Position numbers and translations under genes: made by a program
The notes under the pieces: model-generated
The model's input: only the letters and a program-made list of their open reading frames with translations
Database searches by the model: none
Told to the model about the DNA's origin: nothing
Shown: in pieces, positions 17,691 through 26,658 of the stretch
How the letters are laid out: every line of letters begins with the position of its first letter
Position numbering within the stretch: the stretch's first letter is position 1
Assembly (NCBI RefSeq): GCF_002277895.1
Contig: NZ_CP022999.1
Span: 248,001 to 312,000 of the forward strand
Origin: Rhizobium sp. 11515TR
GTDB taxonomy: Bacteria; Pseudomonadota; Alphaproteobacteria; Rhizobiales; Rhizobiaceae
DNA length: 64,000 nt
Direction of reading: 5' to 3'

Positions 17691-17852
17691 CTAACCGCCC
17701 CCGAATGTCAAAGCATGTGTCGCCAACCTCAAGATAGACTGCAATCATATAAAGCGACCCTTAATATATTCTGTAAAAGCACAACTTTCTATTGTATTTG
17801 AGGGCTTCGCTCTCGAACGGCCGAAGACCAACCCAAGCGGGCAATCGGCTCC

Positions 17853-18638
17853 TCAATATTCTGCCGGTACCGCATAGACTTCGGCGGATGGATCGGCGAG
17901 GAAAGAGCGCACAGTCGGCGGCAGCCGGCGCGACGATAGCGGCAGTGGTCCGCAGCGCGCAAGAAGTTCACGAAGGTCCGGCTCGATGCCGACATGGCGC
18001 CAGATCATCCGTGAGGCATAGGGGAGGTTTTCCCTTCGCCAGGAAACTCCCATTGTCGTCCCGCGCAGATAGACGCGCTGGTACTCGTCGAAGGGCAGGA
18101 GGATCGTCTGTGACAATATGGGATTCGGGCCGACGACGCGCTCGGTAATGAAGATCCTGTTTCGATAGAAGGCTGCCAAACCCACATATTTCGAAAACTG
18201 ATGGATGCCATTTCCAGGGTCGCGCAGACGTTCCATCGACTTGACATGCACCAGCCCGCCCTGCTCGATCAGGCGACTGCACGAACAGACAACCATTCCC
18301 GGCCAGGACGGTGAGCGATGATAGGTCTGGAAATAGCCGATATGACGCCGGAGCGCGGTCAGATCTCCGGGGAACGCCTTTAACAATTCGGAACTTTGAT
18401 TGAGGTCCAGGGCCGGTTTGCGGAGCCGTTCGCGAAAGAGCCCGGGAGCGAGACCAAAGTCGGCTGCGTCGAGATCGAAGTACTTGGCGATGCGCGCCAG
18501 ATTATGGGCGGATGGCCGCGTCTGACCATTGATATATCGGTTGAATTGTTGCCGGTTGATATCGATTGCACGGCACAGATGCGAAATGGAACGCTGGGTT
18601 GCGCAGGCAATTTTAAGGTTCTCGACCAGGTGAGGCAT
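17853..18638 (-). CDS. XRE-type HTH regulator with large C-terminal domain
   Basis: A 261-aa protein. Residues 12-55 form a Cro/CI-type helix-turn-helix (ISHLCRAIDINRQQFNRYI, then NLARIAKYFDL). The remaining 200 residues have no recognised domain and may bind an effector. The ATG at 18638 has GGAG upstream and gives the normal HTH position; an upstream in-frame extension would enter the divergent promoter. It diverges from the second binding protein/CocE operon across 122 bp, so it probably regulates that operon. No family name beyond XRE can be given. Confidence 0.75.
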   Translation of the reverse strand: MPHLVENLKIACATQRSISHLCRAIDINRQQFNRYINGQTRPSAHNLARIAKYFDLDAADFGLAPGLFRERLRKPALDLNQSSELLKAFPGDLTALRRHIGYFQTYHRSPSWPGMVVCSCSRLIEQGGLVHVKSMERLRDPGNGIHQFSKYVGLAAFYRNRIFITERVVGPNPILSQTILLPFDEYQRVYLRGTTMGVSWRRENLPYASRMIWRHVGIEPDLRELLARCGPLPLSSRRLPPTVRSFLADPSAEVYAVPAEY

Positions 18639-18725
18639 CCGTAACTCCGTCTTGGAAGGAACTAGCGTAAACTCGCTTAAAGATGCGTCAAGTCGCGAAA
18701 TTGCATGAGCCGATCCGCTCCCTAG

Positions 18726-18748
18726 GTTTCCACGCACAAAATGGAAAC
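18726..18748. promoter_or_regulatory. Inverted repeat upstream of second binding protein
   Basis: GTTTCCA and TGGAAAC form a perfect 7-bp inverted repeat separated by 9 bp, ending just before the ribosome-binding site (GAGGGA) of the gene at 18761. It is a candidate operator for the divergent XRE regulator, or an mRNA stem next to the ribosome-binding site. Confidence 0.4.
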
Positions 18749-18760
18749 GAGGGAACTGTC

Positions 18761-20338
18761 ATGACGCATCAAAAGGATCAATCTTCTCTGAGCATCGGCC
18801 GCCGCCACTTCCTGGGCGGTGCCGTCGCGCTGGGCGCTTTGCCAGCCCTCGCTTCCGGCCTCCTGCTGCCGCGCGATGCCCGCGCGCAGGAAGCAAAGCG
18901 TGGTGGTCATCTGAAACTCGGCCTGAAGGGCGGCGCCACCAGCGATGAGCTCGACCCGGCGACCTATAGTGCCTCTGTATTGTTCGTCATTGGTCGCCTC
19001 TGGGGCGATACGCTCGTCGAATCCGATCCGAAGACCGGTGCACCGCTGCCGTCGCTGGCAACTTCCTGGACGCCATCGGCGGACGCATCCGTCTGGACCT
19101 TCAAGATCCGGAATGATGTGCAGTTTCACGACGGCAGCAAGATGACGGTCGCCGATATCGTCGCGACACTGAAGCGGCATGCGGACAAGAATTCGCAGTC
19201 GGGTGCCCTCGGTCTGCTGGCCTCGATCACCGGTATTGAAGCAAAGGCGGGCGATCTTGTCCTGACGCTTTCCGAAGGCAATGCGGACCTGCCGCTCCTT
19301 CTCACCGACTACCACCTGATCATTCAGGCAAAGGGCGGCGTCGACAAGCCGGCGGCGGCTGTCGGCACCGGCCCTTACATTCTGAAGAGCTTTGAGCCGG
19401 GCGTTCGCGCCACCTTCGAGAAGAACTCGAAGGATTGGCGCTCTGACCGCGGCTTTGTCGACAGCGTCGAAATCCTCGTCATCAACGACAACACCGCCCG
19501 CATTGCAGCACTTGCCTCCGGCCAGGTCCATTTCGTCAACAATGTCGATCCGAAGACCGTGCCGATGCTGCAGCGGGCACCGACCGTCGAGATCGTCCGC
19601 AATGCCGGCAAGGGCTTCTACTGCTTCCTGATGCATTGCGACACGGCGCCATTCGACAACGCCGATCTGCGGCTCGCGCTGAAATATGCCATCGATCGCC
19701 AGTCGATCCTGGACAAGGTTCTGGGCGGCTACGGAACAATCGGCAACGACTATCCGGTCAACTCCAACTATGCGCTTGCGCCGAGCGATATCGAGCAACG
19801 GCCATATGATCCGGACAAGGCCGCCTTCCATTTCAAGAAATCGGGCCTCGACCGTCCCGTTCAGTTGCTCACCTCAGACGCAGCCTTTCCGGGTGCCGTG
19901 GATGCGGCGATCCTGTTCCAGCAAAGTGCCCGCAAGGCTGGCATCGCGATCGACGTCAAGCGCGAACCGGAAGACGGCTACTGGACGAATGTCTGGAACA
20001 AGCAGCCCTTCTGCGCCTCGTTCTGGGGCGGTCGTCCGACCCAGGATTCGCGCTACTCCACCTCCTACCTGTCGACCGCAGAATGGAACGACACGCGTTT
20101 CAAGCGTCCCGGCTTCGACAAATTGGTGCTGCAGGCACGATCCGAGCTCGATGAAGCCAAGCGCAAGGTGCTTTATCGACAGCTGGCGCTGATGGTGCGA
20201 GACGATGGTGGCCTGATCCTGCCCGTCTTCAACGACTACATCATGGCCTCTTCGAAAACGCTGAAGGGATATGTCGACGATATCGGCAACGATATGTCCA
20301 ACGGCTACATCGGCAGCCGTGTATGGTTTAATGCCTAA
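18761..20338 (+). CDS. Second Tat-exported ABC binding protein, paralogue of 11333-12922
   Basis: A 525-aa peptide-class (SBP family 5) binding protein with a twin-arginine signal (IGRRHFLGG, near 16-24) and ARAQEAKRGG after the cleavage region. It is collinear with the island's first binding protein; whole segments are near-identical, such as EAKRGGHLKLGL, FEPGVRATFE and GNADLPLLLTDYHL. The ATG at 18761 follows GAGGGA. No permease or ATPase gene accompanies it, so it probably feeds the 13121-16576 transporter with a related ligand. It is 15 bp upstream of the CocE-type hydrolase gene. Confidence 0.86.
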   Translation: MTHQKDQSSLSIGRRHFLGGAVALGALPALASGLLLPRDARAQEAKRGGHLKLGLKGGATSDELDPATYSASVLFVIGRLWGDTLVESDPKTGAPLPSLATSWTPSADASVWTFKIRNDVQFHDGSKMTVADIVATLKRHADKNSQSGALGLLASITGIEAKAGDLVLTLSEGNADLPLLLTDYHLIIQAKGGVDKPAAAVGTGPYILKSFEPGVRATFEKNSKDWRSDRGFVDSVEILVINDNTARIAALASGQVHFVNNVDPKTVPMLQRAPTVEIVRNAGKGFYCFLMHCDTAPFDNADLRLALKYAIDRQSILDKVLGGYGTIGNDYPVNSNYALAPSDIEQRPYDPDKAAFHFKKSGLDRPVQLLTSDAAFPGAVDAAILFQQSARKAGIAIDVKREPEDGYWTNVWNKQPFCASFWGGRPTQDSRYSTSYLSTAEWNDTRFKRPGFDKLVLQARSELDEAKRKVLYRQLALMVRDDGGLILPVFNDYIMASSKTLKGYVDDIGNDMSNGYIGSRVWFNA

Positions 20339-20353
20339 ACCTCTTCGGGATAT

Positions 20354-22363
20354 ATGACCATGTCAGACCGCAGCTTCACGACCATCGAAAATCACTGGAT
20401 CACCCTGAAGGACGGCACGCGGCTCGCCGCGCGCATCTGGATGCCTGAAGGCGCGGAGAGCGATCCCGTGCCGGCGGTTTTCGAGTTCCTGCCCTATCGC
20501 AAGCGCGACGGGACAAGCCCGCGTGATGAATCCACCTACCCGGTCTTTGCCGCAGCCGGGATTGCAGGTGTCCGCGTCGATATCCGTGGCTCCGGTGAGT
20601 CCAGCGGCATTATCGACGGCGAATATACAGAGCTTGAGCTCGCCAACGCCTGCGAGCTGATTGCCTGGATCGCAGCACAGCCCTGGTCGAACGGCTCGGT
20701 CGGCATGATGGGCATTTCCTGGGGCGGCTTCAACTGTCTGCAGGTCGCGGCCCTGAAGCCTCCGGCGCTGAAGGCGGTCATTTCGATCGCCTCCACGGTC
20801 GATCGCTATAATGACGACATCCACTACAAGAACGGCTGCCACCTCTCCGCCCAGCTTTCCTGGGCGGCGACCATGCTCGGCTACCAATCGCGCTCGCCCG
20901 ACCCGGCCATCGTCGGCGACGACTGGCGCGATATGTGGCTGCAACGCCTTGAGCAGGAACCTTTCTTCATGGAGGAATGGCTCCAGCACCAGCGCCGCGA
21001 CGACTTTTGGCGGCATGGCTCCATCTGCGAGGATTTCACGAGTTTCGATATTCCCGCCATCGTCATTGCCGGCTGGGCTGACGGTTATCGCAACACACCG
21101 CTGTTGGCGATCGAAGGCCTCGGGGATAAGGCGAAGGCGCTGATCGGCCCATGGGTCCACAAATATCCGCATTTCGCCTGGCCAAAACCACGGGTCGATT
21201 TCCACGGAGAGGCCATCGCCTGGTGGAACCACTGGCTGCGCGGCGAACGCAACGGCGCCGAGGCCATGCCATCGGTGCGCGCCTATATTCTCGATGCGGC
21301 CAAACCCGCCATGCGCCGCGATTTCGATCCCGGTTTCTGGATCGCGAAACAAGAATGGCAGCAGCCGGAGATGCAGTGCTTCTACGTAGAGCAATTCGGG
21401 ACGCTGATGGAGGGCATGCCGATCCCGCATGCACCGGAACATCCCGTCTATCTGCGCTCCCCGCTCGACACGGGCACGGCCTCGGGTGAATGGTTTACCT
21501 TAAAGCCGGATGCGGAAATGGCGATCGATCAGCGTATCGATGACGCCGGGTCACTGACCTTCCAGACTGCGCCACTGGTCGAGGACCATGATTATCTCGG
21601 CCGCCCGGTTGTCACCTTGACGCTGCGTTGCGACGCCGAAACCGCCAATCTCTGTGCCAGGCTCGTCGACATCCATCCGGACGGCACCGCAACGCGCGTC
21701 TCTTTCGGCGTGCTCAATCTCGCCCATCGCAATGGCAATGCCGCGCCGGAGCCCTTGAGCAAAGGCCAACAGGTTAGAGTGACCTTAACGCTTGATGCCT
21801 GCGGCTATCGTTTCCGCAAGGGGCATCGCATTCGCCTGTCGCTGTCGACGGCCTATTGGCCGATGGTGCTGCCGCCGCCGGAAGATCCTGGGCTGACGAT
21901 CGATATCGCTTCCATCGGCCTTGCTTTGCCCAAGCTCGGCGCGCATGAGATCATTGACATCAAGCAGCCCGACAATCCCGATCCGCTGCCGAAATATATC
22001 GAACACGCACCCGCCTCCACAAAGCGGCGGATGGTGCGTGATCTCTCAGCCGGCGTCACCCGCTATGAAATCCATGAGGATACCGGCCTTTCCGAACATC
22101 CCGGCACCGGACTTTCGACACGGCAGCTGCGCGAAGAGGTCTGGTCGATCGCGCCAAACGATCCATTGTCGATGACGGGCATCTCCACATGGACCTGCGA
22201 TATGAGCCGCCCCGGCTGGTTCGTTCGCACGGTGGCGACATCGTTCATATCCTGCACGGCAAAGGACTGGGTGATTAGCGCCTTGGTCGTTGCCTATGAG
22301 GGCAAGACCGAAATCTTCCGAAAGATATTCGAGGAAAAACGCATCTCCCGCGATCTCATGTAG
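20354..22363 (+). CDS. CocE/NonD-family hydrolase
   Basis: A 669-aa S15/CocE hydrolase (cocaine esterase, X-Pro dipeptidyl-peptidase type). Residues 1-280 are an alpha/beta hydrolase with nucleophile GISWGG (Ser near 123) and a helical cap; the C-terminal part is a jelly-roll (PLDTGTASGEW onward). No signal peptide, so it is cytoplasmic. It starts 15 bp after the second binding protein. The pair suggests import of an ester or amide followed by internal hydrolysis. An acylated carnitine or choline-like ester is an attractive but unproven substrate given the neighbouring island. An ATG at 20360 is an alternative start. Confidence 0.85.
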   Translation: MTMSDRSFTTIENHWITLKDGTRLAARIWMPEGAESDPVPAVFEFLPYRKRDGTSPRDESTYPVFAAAGIAGVRVDIRGSGESSGIIDGEYTELELANACELIAWIAAQPWSNGSVGMMGISWGGFNCLQVAALKPPALKAVISIASTVDRYNDDIHYKNGCHLSAQLSWAATMLGYQSRSPDPAIVGDDWRDMWLQRLEQEPFFMEEWLQHQRRDDFWRHGSICEDFTSFDIPAIVIAGWADGYRNTPLLAIEGLGDKAKALIGPWVHKYPHFAWPKPRVDFHGEAIAWWNHWLRGERNGAEAMPSVRAYILDAAKPAMRRDFDPGFWIAKQEWQQPEMQCFYVEQFGTLMEGMPIPHAPEHPVYLRSPLDTGTASGEWFTLKPDAEMAIDQRIDDAGSLTFQTAPLVEDHDYLGRPVVTLTLRCDAETANLCARLVDIHPDGTATRVSFGVLNLAHRNGNAAPEPLSKGQQVRVTLTLDACGYRFRKGHRIRLSLSTAYWPMVLPPPEDPGLTIDIASIGLALPKLGAHEIIDIKQPDNPDPLPKYIEHAPASTKRRMVRDLSAGVTRYEIHEDTGLSEHPGTGLSTRQLREEVWSIAPNDPLSMTGISTWTCDMSRPGWFVRTVATSFISCTAKDWVISALVVAYEGKTEIFRKIFEEKRISRDLM

Positions 22364-22364
22364 G

Positions 22365-23285
22365 TCAGCTGGAGCCCGCAAACCGGCTTGCTGCCGCGCA
22401 GATGGCGGCAAAGCCAGCGCGCGCGCCATCACTCATATGCCGTGCCCGCAGCCAGGCATGCACCATCTGCGGCTCCTCGCGGAACCAGACTTCGACGCCT
22501 GCTTGCGCGAGCCGAGCCGCGTAATTGCGGCCATCGTCGCGCAGCGGATCGTAATGCGCAACCGTGATGAAGGTTGGCGGAAGTCCGGCCACAGAGGACG
22601 AGGCAAGCGGTCCTGCGATCGGATCGCCTTCCGGCGCCTGCAGAACAGTGCGGTAATAGGCGACATCGGCCGTCGTCAGGCCCGGCGCCTCGGCCATCTC
22701 CTGATAAGAGCCGGAGGCGAGATCGCCGCCGAGTGCGGGATAGATCAGGATCTGGCCGACAATGCCCGAAAGCCCCTCCGCTTGCGCCCGCACCGCCAGC
22801 CCTGCCGCGAGGTTGCCGCCGGCGCTGTCGCCAATCAGCACGACCGACATCTTCTCGGCGAGCAGCTGCTTTAGGACGCTGAAACAATCATCCGTCTGAG
22901 CCGGCCAGCGATATTCCGGCGCCAGCCTGTAATCGACCGAGACCAGCTCGGCGCCTGCATGATCGGCGATCTCGGCGCAGATCGCATGATGGCTCTCAAG
23001 CGAACCGACGACGAAACCGCCGCCATGGAGATAGAGGAGCTTCGTTGTCGTACGGATATTGGCGGGCTTGTAACGCCTGACGGGAATCGTTCCGGATACA
23101 AGATCATCCGCGGTCTGCATGCCCTCCGGTAAAGGGCGATCGAAACGAGCGCAGAGCGCGTCATACCATTGGCGCTGCTGTGCGATGGAGGCCGTTACCG
23201 CATCCGGCGGATAGAAGGAATCGCAGATTTCCATAAACTGCAGGATGCCGGCCTCGCTCGGCATAGGACGTTCAGCAGAGGTCAT
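22365..23285 (-). CDS. Alpha/beta hydrolase, hormone-sensitive-lipase family
   Basis: A 306-aa esterase with the HSL oxyanion motif YLHGGGFVVGS (near 85), nucleophile GDSAGGNLA (Ser near 155) and late acid/histidine region (TVAHYDPLRDD, MVHAW). It hydrolyses short acyl esters in the cytoplasm; substrate unknown. The ATG at 23285 follows GAGG. It ends one base away from the convergent CocE gene, so the two face each other with no room for a separate terminator. Confidence 0.87.
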   Translation of the reverse strand: MTSAERPMPSEAGILQFMEICDSFYPPDAVTASIAQQRQWYDALCARFDRPLPEGMQTADDLVSGTIPVRRYKPANIRTTTKLLYLHGGGFVVGSLESHHAICAEIADHAGAELVSVDYRLAPEYRWPAQTDDCFSVLKQLLAEKMSVVLIGDSAGGNLAAGLAVRAQAEGLSGIVGQILIYPALGGDLASGSYQEMAEAPGLTTADVAYYRTVLQAPEGDPIAGPLASSSVAGLPPTFITVAHYDPLRDDGRNYAARLAQAGVEVWFREEPQMVHAWLRARHMSDGARAGFAAICAAASRFAGSS

Positions 23286-23701
23286 CGGATATCCTCGATT
23301 CGTGCCGATACGTCGACACTACGCGGCGATGCAACCGAACGCTTATCTGCCTACGGCCAGCACCGCCGCGATGGCGACATCTGCCTGATTGCGCCGAGTT
23401 CAATTGGCCGCAAATACGCTGCTCGACAGCAGGGAAAAACCCGTCGGCATCTGCATGCATTGCGCATTGGACCATGTGAGCATTGCAAGCGCGAGTGCCG
23501 CGCCAATCACAAGCCTAATCATGATATTTCCCCATCCGTATTGCCGCCATCGCGAGGTCATTTGATCGTTAGGCCGCGTCGTGGAAGCGGCAGGTTCCGT
23601 CTATATTGACCTCGTGAGGCTGACTTATGGCCAAACCATGGTAAGCGTTGAGTGCTCGCGAGCGATCCGCTCGGCGCTGGTCCGGCGGCAGTCTCGGACC
23701 T
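23286..23701. other. 416-bp region with only one possible small gene
   Basis: This stretch lies between the HSL-type hydrolase start and the cupin stop. Apart from the 40-codon frame at 23400-23522 no coding region is convincing. A 10-bp palindrome (GCTCGCGAGC, 23654-23663) lies 38 bp beyond the cupin stop and might mark the end of that transcript. No repeat or RNA gene was recognised. Confidence 0.4.
23400..23522 (-). CDS. Possible small exported peptide (40 aa)
   Basis: A 40-codon frame beginning MIRLVIGAALALAMLTWSNA, a convincing short signal-peptide or membrane-anchor shape, followed by about 20 polar residues ending VFAAN. GGGGAAA precedes the ATG by 4 bases. No homologue is recalled and the frame is short enough to arise by chance, so this is tentative. 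Confidence 0.3.
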   Translation of the reverse strand: MIRLVIGAALALAMLTWSNAQCMQMPTGFSLLSSSVFAAN

Positions 23702-24100
23702 TCACCCTGCCTGATATTGCTCGTCCTTCACATGCTCCAGCCAGTCCACCACCTTGTCGTCGAGATGCTCCTGGATGGCGATATGGGTCATGGCTGTGGT
23801 CGGCGAAGCGCCGTGCCAATGCTTCTCGTTCGGTTCGAACCAGACAACATCCCCAGGCCGGATCTCCTCGATCGGGCCGCCTTCACGCTGAACGAGACCC
23901 AAGCCGGCGGTGACGATCAAGGTCTGGCCGCGCGGGTGGGTATGCCACGCCGTCCTCGCGCCGGGTTCAAAGGTGACGCTGCCAGCCGCCGCCCGGCGAG
24001 CGTCATTGGCAGCAAATAGCGGGTCGATCCTGACCGTACCGGTGAACCAGTCGGAGGGGCCTTTGCCAGAGGGCTGCGTACCATTCTTCTTGATGTCCAT
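23702..24100 (-). CDS. Small cupin-domain protein
   Basis: A 132-aa single-domain cupin. Motif 1 is seen as [15 protein letters not shown] (near 50-65) and motif 2 as [18 protein letters not shown] (near 80-97), with histidines in place to bind a metal. It resembles the stand-alone cupins often annotated as mandelonitrile-lyase-like or carboxymuconolactone-associated; the reaction is unknown. The ATG at 24100 follows GGAAGGA. It is 173 bp downstream of the pentulose kinase on the same strand and may be read through from that operon. Confidence 0.8.
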   Translation of the reverse strand: MDIKKNGTQPSGKGPSDWFTGTVRIDPLFAANDARRAAAGSVTFEPGARTAWHTHPRGQTLIVTAGLGLVQREGGPIEEIRPGDVVWFEPNEKHWHGASPTTAMTHIAIQEHLDDKVVDWLEHVKDEQYQAG

Positions 24101-24273
24101 GATGACGTCCTTCCTGAGGTCGGCTGCGATGGCGCGACCGTATAGGAATTAATTTAGCTCACGATTCACAGAGCGGTAGGGGGCCGTTCACGCATAGACT
24201 TATGAATGAGGGCGATAAATCCCCTTCGAGTAGCAGGGCGGAGCAAGTGCTTGGGGTGACCGTGCGGCCATGT

Positions 24274-25905
24274 TCATCGCGCCATCAGTGCGCGGATGCT
24301 GCGATCTGCCGATTGCAGCAGCTCGAAAGCTTCGTAGCGTCTTGCATGCAGCGCTTTAACCGCGCCTTCGGCCGGTTCGAACCTCTTCGCCAGTCGCGAC
24401 ATGGCAGCCATGGCCTCCAAGAGCGAGCCGCAATGCCCGCCGGCCGTGGCGCCGAGCATGGCGGCACCCAGCAAGACAGGCTCCTCCGTATCGGCGACGG
24501 CGACAGGCCTGTCGGTCGTATCCGCCAGAAGCTGCCTCACAAGGCCGCTTTGGGCAGCGCCACCGCTCGCAATGATGAGATCGCAGGCAATGCCATCCTG
24601 GGCCAGCTTTTCGAGTAATTGCTTGAGGCCATAGCCGATACCGCAAAGGCCGGCCACATAGAACGAGATGAGATTATCGATGCCGGTTTCCAGTCCGAGG
24701 CCGGAGATGACGGCACGAGCGTCGGGATCGGCATAGGGCGAACGATTGCCGAGGAATTCGGGCACGACCTGGATGGACAGCGCAAGCTTCACGGCGTCGG
24801 ACGCATTCTTGACCGCCTTCATGGCCTGCCGGTCAAGCCAGGCGACCAGCGACAAGTCTTCCGCTTCGGCCCTGGCGCGCGCCTCACCACTTGCCGGATG
24901 CATCGTGACCAGATGATCGATCGCAGCTCCTGCCGCGGATTGACCGCCTTCGGTCAGCCAGAGGCCAGGCACCATGGCCGAATAATAGGGTCCCCAAACG
25001 CCATCGACGAAGATAGCGTCATCATTCGACGCCATCGAACAGGCGGAGGTGCCGAAGATGTAGGCGAGCCTGTTCCTGACATCGGCTTTGCCGTCCGCTC
25101 CCTGCCCGCCGAGCGTCCCGACGCCGCCGGCATGGGCATCGATGAGCGACGCTCCGACCGGCGTACCAACGGCGAGGCCAAGATCGCCGGCAGCAGCTTC
25201 GTTCAAGCCACCACCAAGTGCGGTACCCGGCTCGACGATCTCGGTGCCGATCCGCACAAAGCCTTCGTCGGCCAGCTCACCAAGGCCGATATCCTTGAAA
25301 TATTGCGCGTCCCAGCGCTTTTCGTGGGCGAGATAGGTCCATTTGCAGGTGACTGTGCACACCGATCTCTGCAGCGAACCGGTCGCGCGCCAAGTCAGAT
25401 AATCGGCGAGATCGAAGAAATGATCCGTTGCCGCGAAGGATTGCGGCAGGTTTCGCTTCAGCCACAAAAGCTTCGGCGTCTCCATCTCGGGCGATATCCG
25501 GCCGCCGACATAGCGCAGCACGGCATGGTTGCCGGCATTGATCTCCGCCGCCTCGCTGGCCGCGCGATGATCCATCCAGACGATGATGTTGCGATTGGCA
25601 TCGCCCGATGGTCCCACAGCCACGGGCCGGCCATCCGCCTTGACCGCGACCAGTGAACAGGTTGCATCGAAACCGATGCCCGAAACGTCACCGGCCGCTA
25701 TCTTTGCCGTTGCGACAGCCTCTTTGACGCTGTCGCAGACCGCCTTCCATATCTGCTCGCTCGACTGCTCAACGATACTGCCGGCCTCGTGCCAGATGGT
25801 GATCGGCCGCTTGGCGGCGGCGAGCAGATGGCCATGCGCATCGAAAACCCCGGCCCGGGCGCTGCCGGTGCCGACATCGATGCCGATGAAATAAGGTGCC
25901 GTCAT
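24274..25905 (-). CDS. FGGY-family pentulose kinase (D-ribulokinase type)
   Basis: A 543-aa sugar kinase with the FGGY N-domain (GIDVGTGSARAGVFD, near 8) and C-domain (GGAAQSGLVRQLLADTT). The length fits the pentulose (ribulo-)kinase subgroup rather than xylulokinase or glycerol kinase. It phosphorylates a ketopentose with ATP. The ATG at 25905 overlaps the SDR stop by one base (TGATG), so the two are translationally coupled. Oxidation of a pentitol by the SDR then phosphorylation here is the likely path. Which sugar (ribulose, xylulose, arabinulose) cannot be read. Confidence 0.87.
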   Translation of the reverse strand: MTAPYFIGIDVGTGSARAGVFDAHGHLLAAAKRPITIWHEAGSIVEQSSEQIWKAVCDSVKEAVATAKIAAGDVSGIGFDATCSLVAVKADGRPVAVGPSGDANRNIIVWMDHRAASEAAEINAGNHAVLRYVGGRISPEMETPKLLWLKRNLPQSFAATDHFFDLADYLTWRATGSLQRSVCTVTCKWTYLAHEKRWDAQYFKDIGLGELADEGFVRIGTEIVEPGTALGGGLNEAAAGDLGLAVGTPVGASLIDAHAGGVGTLGGQGADGKADVRNRLAYIFGTSACSMASNDDAIFVDGVWGPYYSAMVPGLWLTEGGQSAAGAAIDHLVTMHPASGEARARAEAEDLSLVAWLDRQAMKAVKNASDAVKLALSIQVVPEFLGNRSPYADPDARAVISGLGLETGIDNLISFYVAGLCGIGYGLKQLLEKLAQDGIACDLIIASGGAAQSGLVRQLLADTTDRPVAVADTEEPVLLGAAMLGATAGGHCGSLLEAMAAMSRLAKRFEPAEGAVKALHARRYEAFELLQSADRSIRALMAR

Positions 25906-26633
25906 CAGAGATCCGTACTCAAAGGCAGGATCACCAGATCCCGGATTACGATGTTACGCGGTCTGGATAGCATGAAGAGCACCGCTTCCGCCACTTCGGT
26001 CGCCTCCATGAGGCCGCCCGCGGCAATCGCTTCGTCAAGCTTTGCCTGTGGCCAGTCGCTGATCAGTGCCGTCACCACCGGTCCCGGCGCGACCGCCCCA
26101 ACGCGGATGCCGTGCTTAGCGACCTGGCGCCGAACCGTATGCGTAAAGGCCTGAACGGCATGCTTGGAGGCCGTGTAGATCGGCTCCCAGACCACCGGCA
26201 CCAGACCGGCGATCGAGCTCGTCATGATGATATCGCCGGTCTTGCGCTCGATCATGTGCGGCAGCACCATGCGGACCGAGCGGAAAGCGGCGTTGATGTT
26301 GAGATCGAGCATACGGTCCCAGGAATCGGGATCGCCTTCCGCGACCTCGCCGCCGATATAGGCGCCGGCATTGGCATGGAAGATATCGAGCTTGCCGAAC
26401 CTGTCGAGGATTTGCGGCATCATCGTCGTCACGCTCTCGGCGTTCAGAAGGTCGACGACGACGGGAAAGGCGTTCGGCCCCAGCTCGGCGCAAAGGCTTT
26501 TCAGACTATCTTCGGCCCGGTCGACGAGGGCGACGCTGGCGCCCTCGTTCAATAGCGATTTGGCACATTCCAAGCCAATTCCAGAGGCCGCCCCGGTGAT
26601 GGCGGCGACCTTGTCGGCAAAATCCTGTCTCAT
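25905..26633 (-). CDS. SDR oxidoreductase, pentitol (ribitol-like) dehydrogenase candidate
   Basis: A 242-aa short-chain dehydrogenase with the NAD site GAASGIG (near 13), NAG at about 90 and catalytic YTASK (near 155). It matches the size of bacterial ribitol 2-dehydrogenases. The ATG at 26633 is supported by AAGGTAAGGA; the upstream in-frame extension runs into the permease gene. Located between the sugar permease and the pentulose kinase, it likely oxidises the imported polyol to a ketopentose. SDR substrate prediction is uncertain without alignment. Confidence 0.82.
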   Translation of the reverse strand: MRQDFADKVAAITGAASGIGLECAKSLLNEGASVALVDRAEDSLKSLCAELGPNAFPVVVDLLNAESVTTMMPQILDRFGKLDIFHANAGAYIGGEVAEGDPDSWDRMLDLNINAAFRSVRMVLPHMIERKTGDIIMTSSIAGLVPVVWEPIYTASKHAVQAFTHTVRRQVAKHGIRVGAVAPGPVVTALISDWPQAKLDEAIAAGGLMEATEVAEAVLFMLSRPRNIVIRDLVILPLSTDL

Positions 26634-26658
26634 AACAATCCTTACCTTCTTGAAGAAA

